A DNA stretch of 64,000 bases from Paenibacillus sp. FSL K6-0276 (GCF_037977235.1 NZ_CP150276.1:2666001-2730000); one strand, 5' to 3'; counted from the first letter of the stretch, positions 42,249 through 50,937 are shown. Notes: generated from the letters alone by a model not told the origin. Program-made: numbers and translations.

Positions 42249-42678
42249 ATGAATTCTCCCTCTCAGAACCCAATTGCGTTAACTTATTCTCAACAATCGA
42301 TCATTGCCTCACGTATCACCATCCCGAAACAAGCTCCTTATTATGTTCAGCGCACAAGATTAATGTCCAGACTTATGGATGAGAATCGTGCTAAGGTGAC
42401 GCTTATTGCGGCTTCGGCAGGTTTTGGCAAAACAACGCTTGCGGCTGAATGGGCGCGTATCCATGCTGATGAAGTTGCTTGGCTATCGCTGGATATTGCA
42501 GATAATCAGCTCGTTCGGTTCTGGTTAAGTTTACGTGCGAGCCATGCTTCATTTTGCGTTGCAGGGACATGGTTTTATATTTTTGTCGGATCTATTCTAT
42601 GAATGGAACCATCTTGATGATGCAAGAATCCAAGTGGACAAAGCGCTTGTCATGTGTAATTCCTCGGACCAAGTGTAG
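42249..42678 (+). pseudogene. Remnant of a MalT-like (LuxR family) ATP-dependent regulator
   Basis: The first 117 codons read as the start of a MalT-type regulator: ITIPKQAPYYVQRTRLMSRLMDEN and AASAGFGKTTLAAEWARIHADEVAWLSLD with a P-loop (SAGFGKTT). After about codon 95 the sequence jumps, and the other frame gives LSDLFYEWNHLDDARIQVDKAL, typical of the helical repeats far downstream in such proteins, with a stop at 42676. So most of the protein (several hundred residues) was deleted. The C-terminal LuxR DNA-binding domain is absent. Confidence 0.78.
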
Positions 42679-42780
42679 TTTAGTAAATAATCATTATAAG
42701 TGTTTATTACCAATCATTTACTTTAAGGCGTGATACTATGGAAGATAGCAGGTGATAGAACTAGCGAGGAGGAATTGTGC

Positions 42781-43719
42781 ATGCAATTAAAAGAATGGTC
42801 TGAGGATGAGATATCATACGAGTTAAGTAATGATTATTCTATTCGTAAGGCAGAATCTGATAAATGGGGAATTTACTGTTCCATCTATTATAATATCCAA
42901 TATATTGGCTTTTTTAGAGAAGATGGGTTTAATTCTGCCCAAAAAAATGCTTTCTGGATCTATAAAGGTGAGTCTAAAATAGGTGGAGTAAGGATGTCAC
43001 CTAATCGGATATATCATTTATTTGTTATTCCACCGTTTAACGATACATATGTGCTGTTGAAATTACTAAAAAAGCTTTTGATATATTGGTCTGATCGAAC
43101 TAAACCTATAAAAACCTTCGAGGTTTTACCGGATCAAGTTCAATTATTTGCACGGGCAGGGTTTTGGCCTGATGAGTTCAGATGCCGCTGGATGCAGCGT
43201 CCCACAGATCATTTCGAGGTCAAATGGAACGAAGAATTTAGGATTGGAAGTCCACAGATCGAAGATAATGGACAGGGTGCTAAACGATTTTTTCTTGAAG
43301 AGCAAATTGCCGAATGTAACTATGCGAGCTTTGATGGAAGTCTCGAAGCGATTAGGAGAAAGAAATTCTCTTATGAAGATTTTATTCCGAGTGAAGAACC
43401 TAATTATACAAATGAAGAATTACTTACAGCGTCAACACTTGTGTATGATCAGAAATCGGGACAGTTAATTGCGAATTGTCTCTTGGGTTTACAAGACGAC
43501 TACGCAGCAGTCTACAGTATTGGTGTAATACCCACTTACAGAGGTAAAGGGTTAGCTACACTGATGTTGAAAAGAGGGCTTCATCTCCTTAAAGATAAGT
43601 ATCCTTTCCTAAGATTATATGTCATGGAAGGTAATGACGCGGAGTCTGTTTATTTAAATCTAGGATTTGTTCCAGGGGTACAAGAGATACAGAGCATGTA
43701 TCTTCCTGCACGCGAGTAG
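42781..43719 (+). CDS. GNAT-family N-acetyltransferase, two-domain
   Basis: A 312-residue protein. The C-terminal third is a clear GNAT domain: AVYSIGVIPTYRGKGLATLMLKRGLHLLKDKYPFLRLYVMEGNDAESVYLNLGFVPG. The N-terminal half (to about 150) has a degenerate, GNAT-like fold (WGIYCSIYYNIQYIGFF, YHLFVIPPFNDTYVLLKLL). ATG 42781 follows GAGGAGGAATT. Substrate unknown. Confidence 0.78.
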   Translation: MQLKEWSEDEISYELSNDYSIRKAESDKWGIYCSIYYNIQYIGFFREDGFNSAQKNAFWIYKGESKIGGVRMSPNRIYHLFVIPPFNDTYVLLKLLKKLLIYWSDRTKPIKTFEVLPDQVQLFARAGFWPDEFRCRWMQRPTDHFEVKWNEEFRIGSPQIEDNGQGAKRFFLEEQIAECNYASFDGSLEAIRRKKFSYEDFIPSEEPNYTNEELLTASTLVYDQKSGQLIANCLLGLQDDYAAVYSIGVIPTYRGKGLATLMLKRGLHLLKDKYPFLRLYVMEGNDAESVYLNLGFVPGVQEIQSMYLPARE

Positions 43720-43822
43720 CGAACAAATCATAATGGATTACGCTGACACTTACTAAGAACATAAAATGTGTTTTCTTAATAGAATGTTGTGAAGTCCATA
43801 ATTATAGGGAGGCTCACAACAG

Positions 43823-44185
43823 ATGCTGAAGAAAAAAGCTACTCTAAAGAAGAAAACATTATATTCTCAGTTTGCACAGAGACATGTACATGAATTTGAA
43901 GGTAGTACTAAATTGGCTGAAGAAGGTGCAGATCGACATAACCATCGCTTTGCAGGTGTTACGGGGCAGGCGATTCGAGTAGGGAATAGCCATATCCATG
44001 AAATTGATCTTAGTAGAACTGATTTCTTGAACCACTTTCATAATCTGAAAAAGATAAGAACAGGCCCTGCTATTTCAGTCGGAAATGGCAAGCATGTACA
44101 TTTTGTATCTGGCCAAACTACATTAAATGATGGTCACGTACACCGATTCAATTTCGCAACATTGATTCAAGCTCCACTTGTGTAA
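43823..44185 (+). CDS. YmaF family protein
   Basis: A 120-residue His-rich protein, with repeated HVHEFEG, DRHNHRF, SHIHEI, KHVHFVSG and GHVHRFN motifs separated by about 25 residues. This is the YmaF pattern of Bacillales, whose function is not established; the many His could bind metal. Regular RBS and a shared terminator. Confidence 0.85.
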   Translation: MLKKKATLKKKTLYSQFAQRHVHEFEGSTKLAEEGADRHNHRFAGVTGQAIRVGNSHIHEIDLSRTDFLNHFHNLKKIRTGPAISVGNGKHVHFVSGQTTLNDGHVHRFNFATLIQAPLV

Positions 44186-44234
44186 TGAATAAATTAGGTA
44201 TGGAATGAAGCTCACGCGGAATGAAAGAGCAAAT

Positions 44235-44266
44235 AAAAAAGGATGCCGGTTGGCATCCTTTTTTTA
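44235..44266. terminator. Bidirectional terminator
   Basis: AAAAAAGGATGCC pairs with GGCATCCTTTTTT around GGTT; A and T runs on both sides serve ymaF and the convergent GNAT gene. Confidence 0.9.
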
Positions 44267-44273
44267 CGTAAAT

Positions 44274-45164
44274 CTAGCCATGTGAGGTTATGGGAAACAT
44301 GAAATGTTTAGGTAGTTCTTTTAAAAGTGGACGCGCAAACAAAGTATCCTCACTCTGGGGAATTAATTCTGCCTTAATGTGATCTATTGTATAATCTGGT
44401 GTGAAATAAAAATGTATAGCCTCAGTTTCAGGAGAAATAATGCTATTCAATATCGCGTCGATATCAATACTTGTAGTACTGATAATATCAAAAATATGAA
44501 GCTGATGATCTTCATGTTTAAAGATAATAACAACATCAGCTTCTTCAATATAATAAAAGGAATCATGGAATGGAAGGATAAAATAAAACAGCAGTTGATG
44601 TTCATTGTTTATCACGCTGAGTACGGAGGATACCGGTATTCTTTCTTCTGCGAACTTTTTTATCAAGGTGAAATCAACAGAATTATTCGTAGATAAGGGC
44701 CGCACAGAGTAGGGTTTAGACGGTTGATTACTAAGATGAGTAACATTAATCGAAAAGCTACTTTCTTGCATGCGTTCAAATCCGAATTTAGGGTAAAAGT
44801 CCAAAGCGCTGTCATTTGCAAATAAGTAGATGAAGTCACATTCATGTTCGTACATAGCGATAATATGATCTATTAATTTTCTGGATAATCCTTGCATACG
44901 ATAATCAGGATGTGTCATTACAGTGCCAATTTGAATAGCTTTATACTCTGTTTGATTTAAAATAATGGTCATTTTGTTTATGGATGCATTTGCTATCACG
45001 TGATCTCCGTCAACAAAGGAATAACAAATATACTTGTCATTCCAGCACCCTTGTTCAATCCAAGGTGTAAAATCGATCCCAAAGATCGTCTTAGCTAATG
45101 TATTAAAGCTTTCTTTATATTTTTCGATATGCTTATAATCACTGATCAATTGGTAATCGCTCAT
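44274..45164 (-). CDS. GNAT-family N-acetyltransferase
   Basis: A 296-residue protein. The N-terminal GNAT domain includes AIQIGTVMTHPDYRMQGLSRKLIDHII and FYPKFGFERMQ; the C-terminal half (about 150-296) is a second, unassigned domain with a long acidic region. Related proteins in Bacillales are annotated only as GNAT. Single gene on the minus strand. Confidence 0.78.
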   Translation of the reverse strand: MSDYQLISDYKHIEKYKESFNTLAKTIFGIDFTPWIEQGCWNDKYICYSFVDGDHVIANASINKMTIILNQTEYKAIQIGTVMTHPDYRMQGLSRKLIDHIIAMYEHECDFIYLFANDSALDFYPKFGFERMQESSFSINVTHLSNQPSKPYSVRPLSTNNSVDFTLIKKFAEERIPVSSVLSVINNEHQLLFYFILPFHDSFYYIEEADVVIIFKHEDHQLHIFDIISTTSIDIDAILNSIISPETEAIHFYFTPDYTIDHIKAELIPQSEDTLFARPLLKELPKHFMFPITSHG

Positions 45165-45285
45165 AAGTAAGCCTCTTTTCCAAAGTGTTTTTCATAGTCA
45201 CGGATAATGGTTATATCTTACTACACCGTTCTAAAGTAATGTTTATTATAAAAAAACAATCCCGAAAATATTTGGAGGCTAGAAA

Positions 45286-45849
45286 ATGAGAGAAATAGAT
45301 TATAGTAATTATTACTGGAAAGACGAGAAAATCAGATTGCGATCTATACAAGAAGGGGATTGGGAAGGCTATTACACGAATCGTTTCGATACTCCAGCAT
45401 GGCGACTCTTACAATGTGCTGTTGAACTACCACCTACTATTGCAGAGGCCAAGAATTTTACGGAAACTTATGCATAGTTCTCATCCAATAGACTAATGTT
45501 TACGATCGAAAATTTGCATGGTGAGAATGTTGGGGGAGTAAATCTGAATAGCATTGACGAGAAAAATAGTACGTTCAGTATAGGCGTGCAAGTGGATAAA
45601 GATCATCGAGGTAAAGGGTATGGGACGAGAGCTATAACGATCCTCTTAAAGTATGCTTTTTTCGAGCGACGACTAAATAAATTCAATGAATGTGCGCTTG
45701 AAGGTAATGAAGGTTCTATAACGATGTTAAAGAAAGTCGGCTGTGTTCAAGAGGGCGTGCGGCGGAAAGTGATCTACACGAATGGGCGATATTATGATTT
45801 GATATTGTTCGGATTGACAAAGGATGAATTTATGGAGAAAAACGAGTGA
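45286..45849 (+). pseudogene. GNAT (RimJ/RimL type) acetyltransferase interrupted by an in-frame TAG
   Basis: Codons from 45286 read DYSNYYWKDEKIRLRSIQEGDWEGYYTNRFDTPAWRLLQ and stop at TAG 45475. The same frame continues at once as FSSNRLMFTIENLHGENVGG and gives the AcCoA loop VDKDHRGKGYGTRAITILLKYAFFERRLNK and the ending FGLTKDEFMEK. One base change (for example AAG to TAG) would restore a protein of about 187 residues. The downstream half has no good RBS at ATG 45496. Confidence 0.82.
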
Positions 45850-45919
45850 GGATTTGTAAGATTGAAAGGGACTTTGAATTCATTCTTTGATTTTCAATGA
45901 ATGAGAAATTCCGCAGAAT

Positions 45920-45954
45920 AGCGATCCTTCCATTACTGGAGGATCGCTGTTTTC
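45920..45954 (+). terminator. Terminator after the broken GNAT gene
   Basis: AGCGATCCT pairs with AGGATCGCT, followed by GTTTTCG. Confidence 0.7.
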
Positions 45955-46064
45955 GTTATGGTTCATGAGCTGGGCAGCTTGTTTCAGCATGGCTCAATCA
46001 TCCGCTAAAGGTCTGGACCCAGATGACGTTATTTGCAGATTTTTAGCCTTTGGAGCATAGTTTC

Positions 46065-46139
46065 GGACTCCAGTGCAGCTATTCATTAGGAAGGACTATA
46101 TATTTGCTGTTTGTCATGCCAATAGCGCCTATGGGGTCC
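46065..46139. repeat. Imperfect 19-bp inverted repeat with a 37-bp centre
   Basis: GGACTCCAGTGCAGCTATT (46065) and AATAGCGCCTATGGGGTCC (46121) pair imperfectly as terminal arms of a 75-bp element. It sits in the 630-bp gene-free stretch 45850-46483, which otherwise holds the terminator at 45920, AT-rich sequence and the rtp promoter. It may be a miniature mobile or REP-like repeat. Confidence 0.5.
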
Positions 46140-46399
46140 GTTAGCATTCCAAATGTGGGATAATGCTGCATTTAAGGTCAACTGTGTCCATAGCTGCTTC
46201 GGAAGCACAATTCTTTTCTAAAGAAAATCCTAGAAAGCACCTTCTATAGTTCTATATTATGCACTTTCATCATATGAAAAATTCACAATAGAAAAGTACA
46301 AAAATCTACTCTCTCTACGTACTTCCATATAAATCATCATCATTATCTACTACATTCAGATACATATTGGAAAAAGTGAACCCACTACCACATTTCAGG

Positions 46400-46429
46400 T
46401 TGTGAAAGTTGGAGAATAGTGCTTATACT
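46400..46429 (+). promoter_or_regulatory. Promoter of the RTP homologue
   Basis: TTGTGA (46400) and TATACT (46424) are 18 bp apart, about 55 bp before the start codon. Confidence 0.55.
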
Positions 46430-46483
46430 AGAGTTATAGAAGGTAAGATTAGCCAAAAAAAATACAACATGAGGAGGGTTTAT

Positions 46484-46843
46484 ATGGCGTTTATGATTGC
46501 TCAACGGGCTTTTATCAAGGTGTATCTTATAACGATGGTAGAACAACATCGCGGGTATGGATACCAAATGCTTGAGGATTTACGTCGAGATTTCAAGGCA
46601 CATGGATATTCCCCTCCACAGAGCGAAATCTATCGCGCCTTGCATGAGTTGGTACAGCAAGGGATTTTATATCGTACTAAACAGCTAAAAGGGAATGACC
46701 CGAAGGTGGATTTTCAAGAAATTGTCTTGTATCATTTTACTTCTGATGGAGAAGAGAAAGCGAAGCTTTATAAGAAGCAGGTGAAGACTGATCTTGATCG
46801 CTGCTTAGGTATTTTGAACAAGGCGGTTGCGGATAACTTCTAG
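46484..46843 (+). CDS. rtp: Replication termination protein (RTP) homologue
   Basis: A 119-residue winged-helix protein that is very close in pattern and length to B. subtilis RTP: QRAFIKVYLITMVEQHRGYGYQMLEDLRRDFKAHGY, EIYRALHELVQQGIL and EIVLYHFTSDGEEKAKLYKKQVKTDLDRCLGILNKAVADNF, including the final ALSDNF-like ending. RTP dimers bind Ter sites and stop replication forks in one direction. ATG 46484 has an AGGAGGGT site. The alternative reading is a PadR-type regulator, but the C-terminal helix fits RTP better. Confidence 0.85.
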   Translation: MAFMIAQRAFIKVYLITMVEQHRGYGYQMLEDLRRDFKAHGYSPPQSEIYRALHELVQQGILYRTKQLKGNDPKVDFQEIVLYHFTSDGEEKAKLYKKQVKTDLDRCLGILNKAVADNF

Positions 46844-46862
46844 AACTGGAACTATAGTTATA

Positions 46863-46891
46863 TTTTCAGGATGCTCTCACCCTGTTATAAT
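46863..46891 (+). promoter_or_regulatory. Promoter of the DivIVA-domain gene
   Basis: TTTTCA (46863), 17 bp, TATAAT (46886) with an extended TGT before the -10, 42 bp ahead of the start codon. Confidence 0.55.
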
Positions 46892-46933
46892 GGTTACTGC
46901 CAGATAATTGCAGTATATACTTGGAGGTAACAA

Positions 46934-47323
46934 ATGATGGATGAACATATGAAACGTCGATTGGACAAACAACGTAAGCTATTCAGCCAACTTGGCATCA
47001 CACTAGATGCTCTAACCATACATGAAAAAGAATTCAGTATGAAGCTTCGCGGTTACGATGCGGAGGAAGTAGATACATTTCTAGATAGCGTGATCAAGGA
47101 TTATGAGCGTTTTTATGCGACGATCGCTGATCTGATGGATAAATGGCAAGAACAGCAGCTGGAGATGCGAGAATTAAAGACAGAAACCAAAGCCACAGAG
47201 GTTATTCAAGTTCCAGTGCTTCGAGGCATCGACCCAAAGGAATTAGAAGAGGTCATTCTAAAATTGGAGACCAATGTTCGTCAGCTTAAAGAAAAGCTTC
47301 CCCAAATCGAAAGCTATTTATAA
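46934..47323 (+). CDS. DivIVA/GpsB-domain protein
   Basis: A 129-residue protein. LTIHEKEFSMKLRGYDAEEVDTFLDSVIKDYERFYATIADL is the N-terminal DivIVA/GpsB lipid-binding module (about 25-70), preceded by an unusual 24-residue basic head, and the rest is coiled coil (KELEEVILKLETNVRQLKEKL). Such proteins mark curved membranes and division sites. GpsB itself is usually shorter at the N-terminus, so the specific role is uncertain. Confidence 0.78.
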   Translation: MMDEHMKRRLDKQRKLFSQLGITLDALTIHEKEFSMKLRGYDAEEVDTFLDSVIKDYERFYATIADLMDKWQEQQLEMRELKTETKATEVIQVPVLRGIDPKELEEVILKLETNVRQLKEKLPQIESYL

Positions 47324-47372
47324 GCATGAATTTTGATATCAGGTGCTCCGCTTGACATTTGTAAATTTACCA

Positions 47373-47402
47373 TTGACGAGTTAGCAGTTCATGAATTATG
47401 AT
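47373..47402 (+). promoter_or_regulatory. Promoter of the PTS operon
   Basis: TTGACG (47373) and TATGAT (47397), 18 bp apart, upstream of the antiterminator leader. Confidence 0.6.
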
Positions 47403-47431
47403 ATGTTCATAAATGATCATTTATATTTTAG

Positions 47432-47501
47432 TGGCGTGTTACCGTTAAGGGCATGAGCCAAGAATTGACTTCATCTCGATGAGGCATTCTTGGCTTTTTT
47501 T
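47432..47501 (+). promoter_or_regulatory. RAT sequence overlapping a leader terminator
   Basis: The leader contains GTGTTACCGTTAAGGGCATGAGCCAAG, of the ribonucleic antiterminator (RAT) type recognised by BglG/SacT/GlcT proteins. Its 3' part (AGCCAAGAA) is also the 5' arm of a terminator with TTCTTGGCT and seven T. Bound antiterminator would block the terminator hairpin. The gene right behind (47532) encodes such a protein. Confidence 0.8.
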
Positions 47502-47531
47502 GTTCTTAATTGACGATAATATGAGAAAGGA

Positions 47532-48407
47532 GTGATGAGCTTGTCGCGGGAGATCGAGCAATTTCAAGTACAGCGTGTGATTGGGAACAACGTTGTAATG
47601 GTTCAGGGAAGCAAGAACAGCAAGGAATATGTCATCATTGGCAAAGGTATTGGTTTTGCTGTGAAAGGTTCAGGTGTGATTGAAGGAAACGATCCTCGTA
47701 TTGAGAAATTGTTTCGTCTAGAAGACCGCGAAGCCTGGAGTCAGTATCAAATTTTGCTGGAAGACATAGATCCCAAAGTGATGAGAATAACTGATGAGAT
47801 AATTGCTGATATCCAAAGTCAATTTCCTGACAAATTAAACGACAAGATTTATCTGGCACTCCCGAGCCACATTCAGTTCACCATTTACCGTCTGCGCAAC
47901 GGGATGGATATTATTAATCCTTTTTTACAAGAAACTAAGATGTCTTTCCCGAAGGAATTTGATATCGCTTACAAGGCATCAGAGAAGATCAATGCTGAAT
48001 TTCAGGTGCAAATTCCCGAAGACGAGGTTGGATTTCTTACTTATCATGTGTACTCCGCAGTTAACAATGTATCGGTGGGTCAGTTAGTAAAAGCATCTAA
48101 TATTGTGAGTGAACTTCTAGACATGATTCAGCAAGAACGGAATATAACTTTTGAGCATGGCAGTATGAATCATATTCGATTAATGATCCATTTACGGTTT
48201 TCGCTGGAACGTATTTTGAAGGGATCACTAATAGATAATCCCTTTGTGAAACATATTAAGAAGGAATACAAAGAGGAATACAAGTTATCTCAAAAACTCG
48301 GCAAAGTAATGCAAAGATCTCTAGGTGTAGAAATCCCGGAAGAAGAGCTGTGTTTCCTGGCGATGCACTTACACCGATTATTTCAGACCTTGGTGAAACA
48401 AAATTAA
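47532..48407 (+). CDS. BglG-family transcription antiterminator (GlcT/LicT type)
   Basis: A 291-residue protein. An N-terminal CAT RNA-binding domain (about 10-65; VIGNNVVMVQGSKNSKEYVIIGKGIGF) is followed by two PRD domains. PRD histidines appear in DKIYLALPSHIQFTIYRLRNG, GFLTYHVYSAVN, NHIRLMIHLRFSLER and LCFLAMHLHRLFQ. Phosphorylation by PTS proteins tunes activity. Start is uncertain: GTG 47532, ATG 47535 or TTG 47541. It would act on the RAT at 47432. Confidence 0.9.
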   Translation: MMSLSREIEQFQVQRVIGNNVVMVQGSKNSKEYVIIGKGIGFAVKGSGVIEGNDPRIEKLFRLEDREAWSQYQILLEDIDPKVMRITDEIIADIQSQFPDKLNDKIYLALPSHIQFTIYRLRNGMDIINPFLQETKMSFPKEFDIAYKASEKINAEFQVQIPEDEVGFLTYHVYSAVNNVSVGQLVKASNIVSELLDMIQQERNITFEHGSMNHIRLMIHLRFSLERILKGSLIDNPFVKHIKKEYKEEYKLSQKLGKVMQRSLGVEIPEEELCFLAMHLHRLFQTLVKQN

Positions 48408-48429
48408 CATCTTTAGAGGAGTGGAGCAT

Positions 48430-48936
48430 ATGTTTTCCAAATGGAAATCAAAAAAAGAAGAGAAACATACTGGACATACAATCGAAATCATGGCACCAAT
48501 CAGTGGAGAAGCAGTTTCATTAACAAAGGTTCCTGATGAAACCTTTGCTGGTGGTCATATGGGTAGCGGGATTGCAATCAGACCTTCCGAAGGGATTCTA
48601 AAAGCTCCTTTTGATGGCACGGTTGCTCATATCGTGAAATCGAGTCATGCAGTTATTCTGGAACATGCCTCCGGTGTGCAATTGCTGTTACATATCGGAA
48701 TCGATACGGTCAGCCTTAAGGGCAACGGATTTGTCAGTCATATTGCCTCTGGAGATCAAGTGAAAGCAGGTCAAACCTTAATCGAATTTGATCTGGACGT
48801 AATTCGCGCAGCAGGTTGTGACACAATTTCGCCTGTAATCGTGACCAGTACAGAGGATACACCACCTCAAGTGAACGGACATTATGGTCAGGTTACAGCA
48901 GGACAGGATCTGATTCTTACTGTGGCTTCAAAGTAA
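48430..48936 (+). CDS. PTS glucose-type EIIA component
   Basis: A 168-residue cytosolic EIIA-Glc/Crr-type protein. The phosphorylated His is in LLLHIGIDTVSLKG and the second His in HAVILEHASG; GHMGSGIAIRPSEGIL is characteristic. ATG 48430 has AGAGGAGTGGAG. As a free EIIA beside an EIICB gene it donates phosphate to that permease. Confidence 0.92.
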   Translation: MFSKWKSKKEEKHTGHTIEIMAPISGEAVSLTKVPDETFAGGHMGSGIAIRPSEGILKAPFDGTVAHIVKSSHAVILEHASGVQLLLHIGIDTVSLKGNGFVSHIASGDQVKAGQTLIEFDLDVIRAAGCDTISPVIVTSTEDTPPQVNGHYGQVTAGQDLILTVASK

Positions 48937-48984
48937 TAAGCTACTAAAGCATTACTACTATTGAATCGAAAGGATGATATTGTT

Positions 48985-50436
48985 ATGTTGGCTTTTCTAC
49001 AAAAATTAGGTAAGTCGCTTATGCTTCCGGTAGCAACTTTGCCTGCGGCAGGTATTCTGCAAGGGATTGGATTGCTTGATTTTGAAAAAGATTTGCATCT
49101 AGGATCCGCAGTCGGAGGATTCCTGAACCAATATTTTGTTCCATTTCTAAACGCCGGTGCGGGTGCTATCTTCGGAAACCTTGCCTTGATCTTTGCGGTT
49201 GGTGTCGCCATTGGATTTGCCAAAGACGCCGTAGCAGCCTTGTCAGCAGTAATTGCATACATGGTGCTGACCAAGATTCTGGCTGTCGTACCCCTTCAGT
49301 TCTCCTTCATCAATGATGATGTAGTGTTGAATATGGGTGTGCTTGGAGGTATATTTGCCGGTGCCTGGGCAGCATTCCTATACAAGAGATATCATAATAT
49401 TAAGATGCCAGATTGGCTCGGGTTCTTTGCTGGTAAACGTTTTGTTCCAATCATTACAGCTGCATCCACGATGGTCCTTGCAGTATTAGTTGGGATGGTC
49501 TGGAGCCCTATACAAGATGTAATTAGTGATTTCGGTAACTGGGTTGTATCTTTGGGAGCAGTAGGAGCGTTCTTCTTCGGTACAGCTAACCGCTTATTGA
49601 TTCCGATTGGACTTCACCACGTGCTTAATTCGATTGCTTGGTTCCAAATTGGTGACTTTACGAATGCAGCTGGTGAATTGGTACACGGTGACTTGTATCG
49701 TTTCTTCGCTGGAGACAAAACAGCTGGGATGTTTATGACAGGCTTCTTCCCAATCATGATGTTTGCGCTTCCAGGTGCAGCACTTGCATTTATTCATACA
49801 GCTAAACCCGAAAAACGTAAAATGGTTGCTTCCATCTTCGTCGGTTCTGCCATCGCTTCTTTCTTAACAGGGATCACAGAACCCCTTGAATTCTCCTTTA
49901 TGTTCTTGGCACCAGTATTGTACTTAGTGCATGCTTTACTAACTGGTTTCTCAATGGCATTAATGTATATTCTAGATGTTAAGCTTGGTTTCAGCTTCTC
50001 CGCTGGTTTGATTGACTACCTGGTGAACATGAAACTATCCACCAATGCATGGATTCTTATCCCTGTAGGTCTGTGCTTCTTCGTTCTGTACTACGTGTTA
50101 TTCCGCTTTATCATCACGAAGTTCAAGCTTAAGACACCTGGACGTGAAGATGATGATGATGCGCTTGTAGCAACAACTGAAGGTAACGCAACAGGTTCAG
50201 CGTCTTCCAAGGCTGCTCAAATTCTTGAGCACATCGGCGGACCTACAAACATTGTCAATATTGATGCTTGTATTACACGACTTCGTCTTATCGTTAAAGA
50301 CGAGAAAGCCGTTAAAGATTCAGCGCTGAAACAGCTTGGTGCTTCCGGTGTGATGAGACTTGGTCAAGGTGCTGTACAAATCGTATTTGGTCCGAAATCA
50401 GAACAATACAAAGAGGATATTGAGAAGTTACTCTAA
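48985..50436 (+). CDS. PTS EIICB permease, N-acetylglucosamine/glucose family
   Basis: A 483-residue membrane permease. The EIIC part (about 1-390) has MLPVATLPAAGILQGIG, FFFGTANRLLIPIGLHHVLNSI and GITEPLEFSFMFLAPVLYLVHALLTG; the EIIB domain carries the phosphorylated Cys in NIDACITRLRLIV. GDKTAGMFMTGFFPIMMF resembles NagE/NagP, so N-acetylglucosamine is the more likely substrate, though a glucosamine or glucose role is possible. It is the last gene of the antiterminator-EIIA-EIICB operon. Confidence 0.88.
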   Translation: MLAFLQKLGKSLMLPVATLPAAGILQGIGLLDFEKDLHLGSAVGGFLNQYFVPFLNAGAGAIFGNLALIFAVGVAIGFAKDAVAALSAVIAYMVLTKILAVVPLQFSFINDDVVLNMGVLGGIFAGAWAAFLYKRYHNIKMPDWLGFFAGKRFVPIITAASTMVLAVLVGMVWSPIQDVISDFGNWVVSLGAVGAFFFGTANRLLIPIGLHHVLNSIAWFQIGDFTNAAGELVHGDLYRFFAGDKTAGMFMTGFFPIMMFALPGAALAFIHTAKPEKRKMVASIFVGSAIASFLTGITEPLEFSFMFLAPVLYLVHALLTGFSMALMYILDVKLGFSFSAGLIDYLVNMKLSTNAWILIPVGLCFFVLYYVLFRFIITKFKLKTPGREDDDDALVATTEGNATGSASSKAAQILEHIGGPTNIVNIDACITRLRLIVKDEKAVKDSALKQLGASGVMRLGQGAVQIVFGPKSEQYKEDIEKLL

Positions 50437-50462
50437 TTAAATTGAATTCTTTGAATTCTTAA

Positions 50463-50505
50463 AACAAGGGCTAGTCCGCATACTGGCCTTTGTTTTTTTT
50501 TTGTG
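50463..50505 (+). terminator. Terminator of the PTS operon
   Basis: ACAAGGGCTAGT pairs with ACTGGCCTTTGT, followed by a run of ten T. Confidence 0.85.
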
Positions 50506-50522
50506 TTCTTAGGGATAAAGTG

Positions 50523-50550
50523 TTGCAATATATATAATGCCTAGTATAAT
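50523..50550 (+). promoter_or_regulatory. Promoter of the 105-residue protein
   Basis: TTGCAA (50523), 16 bp, TATAAT (50545), 34 bp before the ATG. Good consensus. Confidence 0.7.
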
Positions 50551-50583
50551 ACTTGGTATAAACAGACAAAGGAGTCGGTACAT

Positions 50584-50901
50584 ATGTCAGTCGACGATTA
50601 TCTGGACCTTTTAAATTATGCCAAAGCAATTAACGATGGACAGTGGCAGGCTGACATCATAGAGAGTTTAAAGAATCTTAGCGCGGTATCAGAAGCCCCC
50701 CAGGTTCAGGAAGAAAGTGTCATAGAATTATGGTCACAATTTGATGCCGTTAACATATTGATCATGAAGTTGTTTGAGAAGCTGCGAGAGAATGAAGATT
50801 CCGAGCAAGTGTTTCAGTGGAAAGAGCAGCTCTTGGAGCTTAAGCTGGAGCGGAGTATTTTATCAAAAAAGATTCTGAACAGATACATTCGAATACGATG
50901 A
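50584..50901 (+). CDS. Hypothetical 105-residue helical protein
   Basis: A mostly helical, acidic protein (SVDDYLDLLNYAKAINDGQW; VFQWKEQLLELKLERSILSKKI) with no catalytic motif, signal or membrane segment. Strong RBS and promoter. Not recognised; it stands alone between the PTS operon and the sigma operon. Confidence 0.7.
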   Translation: MSVDDYLDLLNYAKAINDGQWQADIIESLKNLSAVSEAPQVQEESVIELWSQFDAVNILIMKLFEKLRENEDSEQVFQWKEQLLELKLERSILSKKILNRYIRIR

Positions 50902-50937
50902 TTGGGGTCGAAATAGATATGTGAGACCGGACACTTT

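Noticed and set aside
46484..46843. PadR regulator reading of the RTP-like gene
   Set aside because: The EIYRALHEL helix is shared with PadR, but the rest, including the C-terminal LYKKQVKTDLDRC helix and NF ending, matches RTP.
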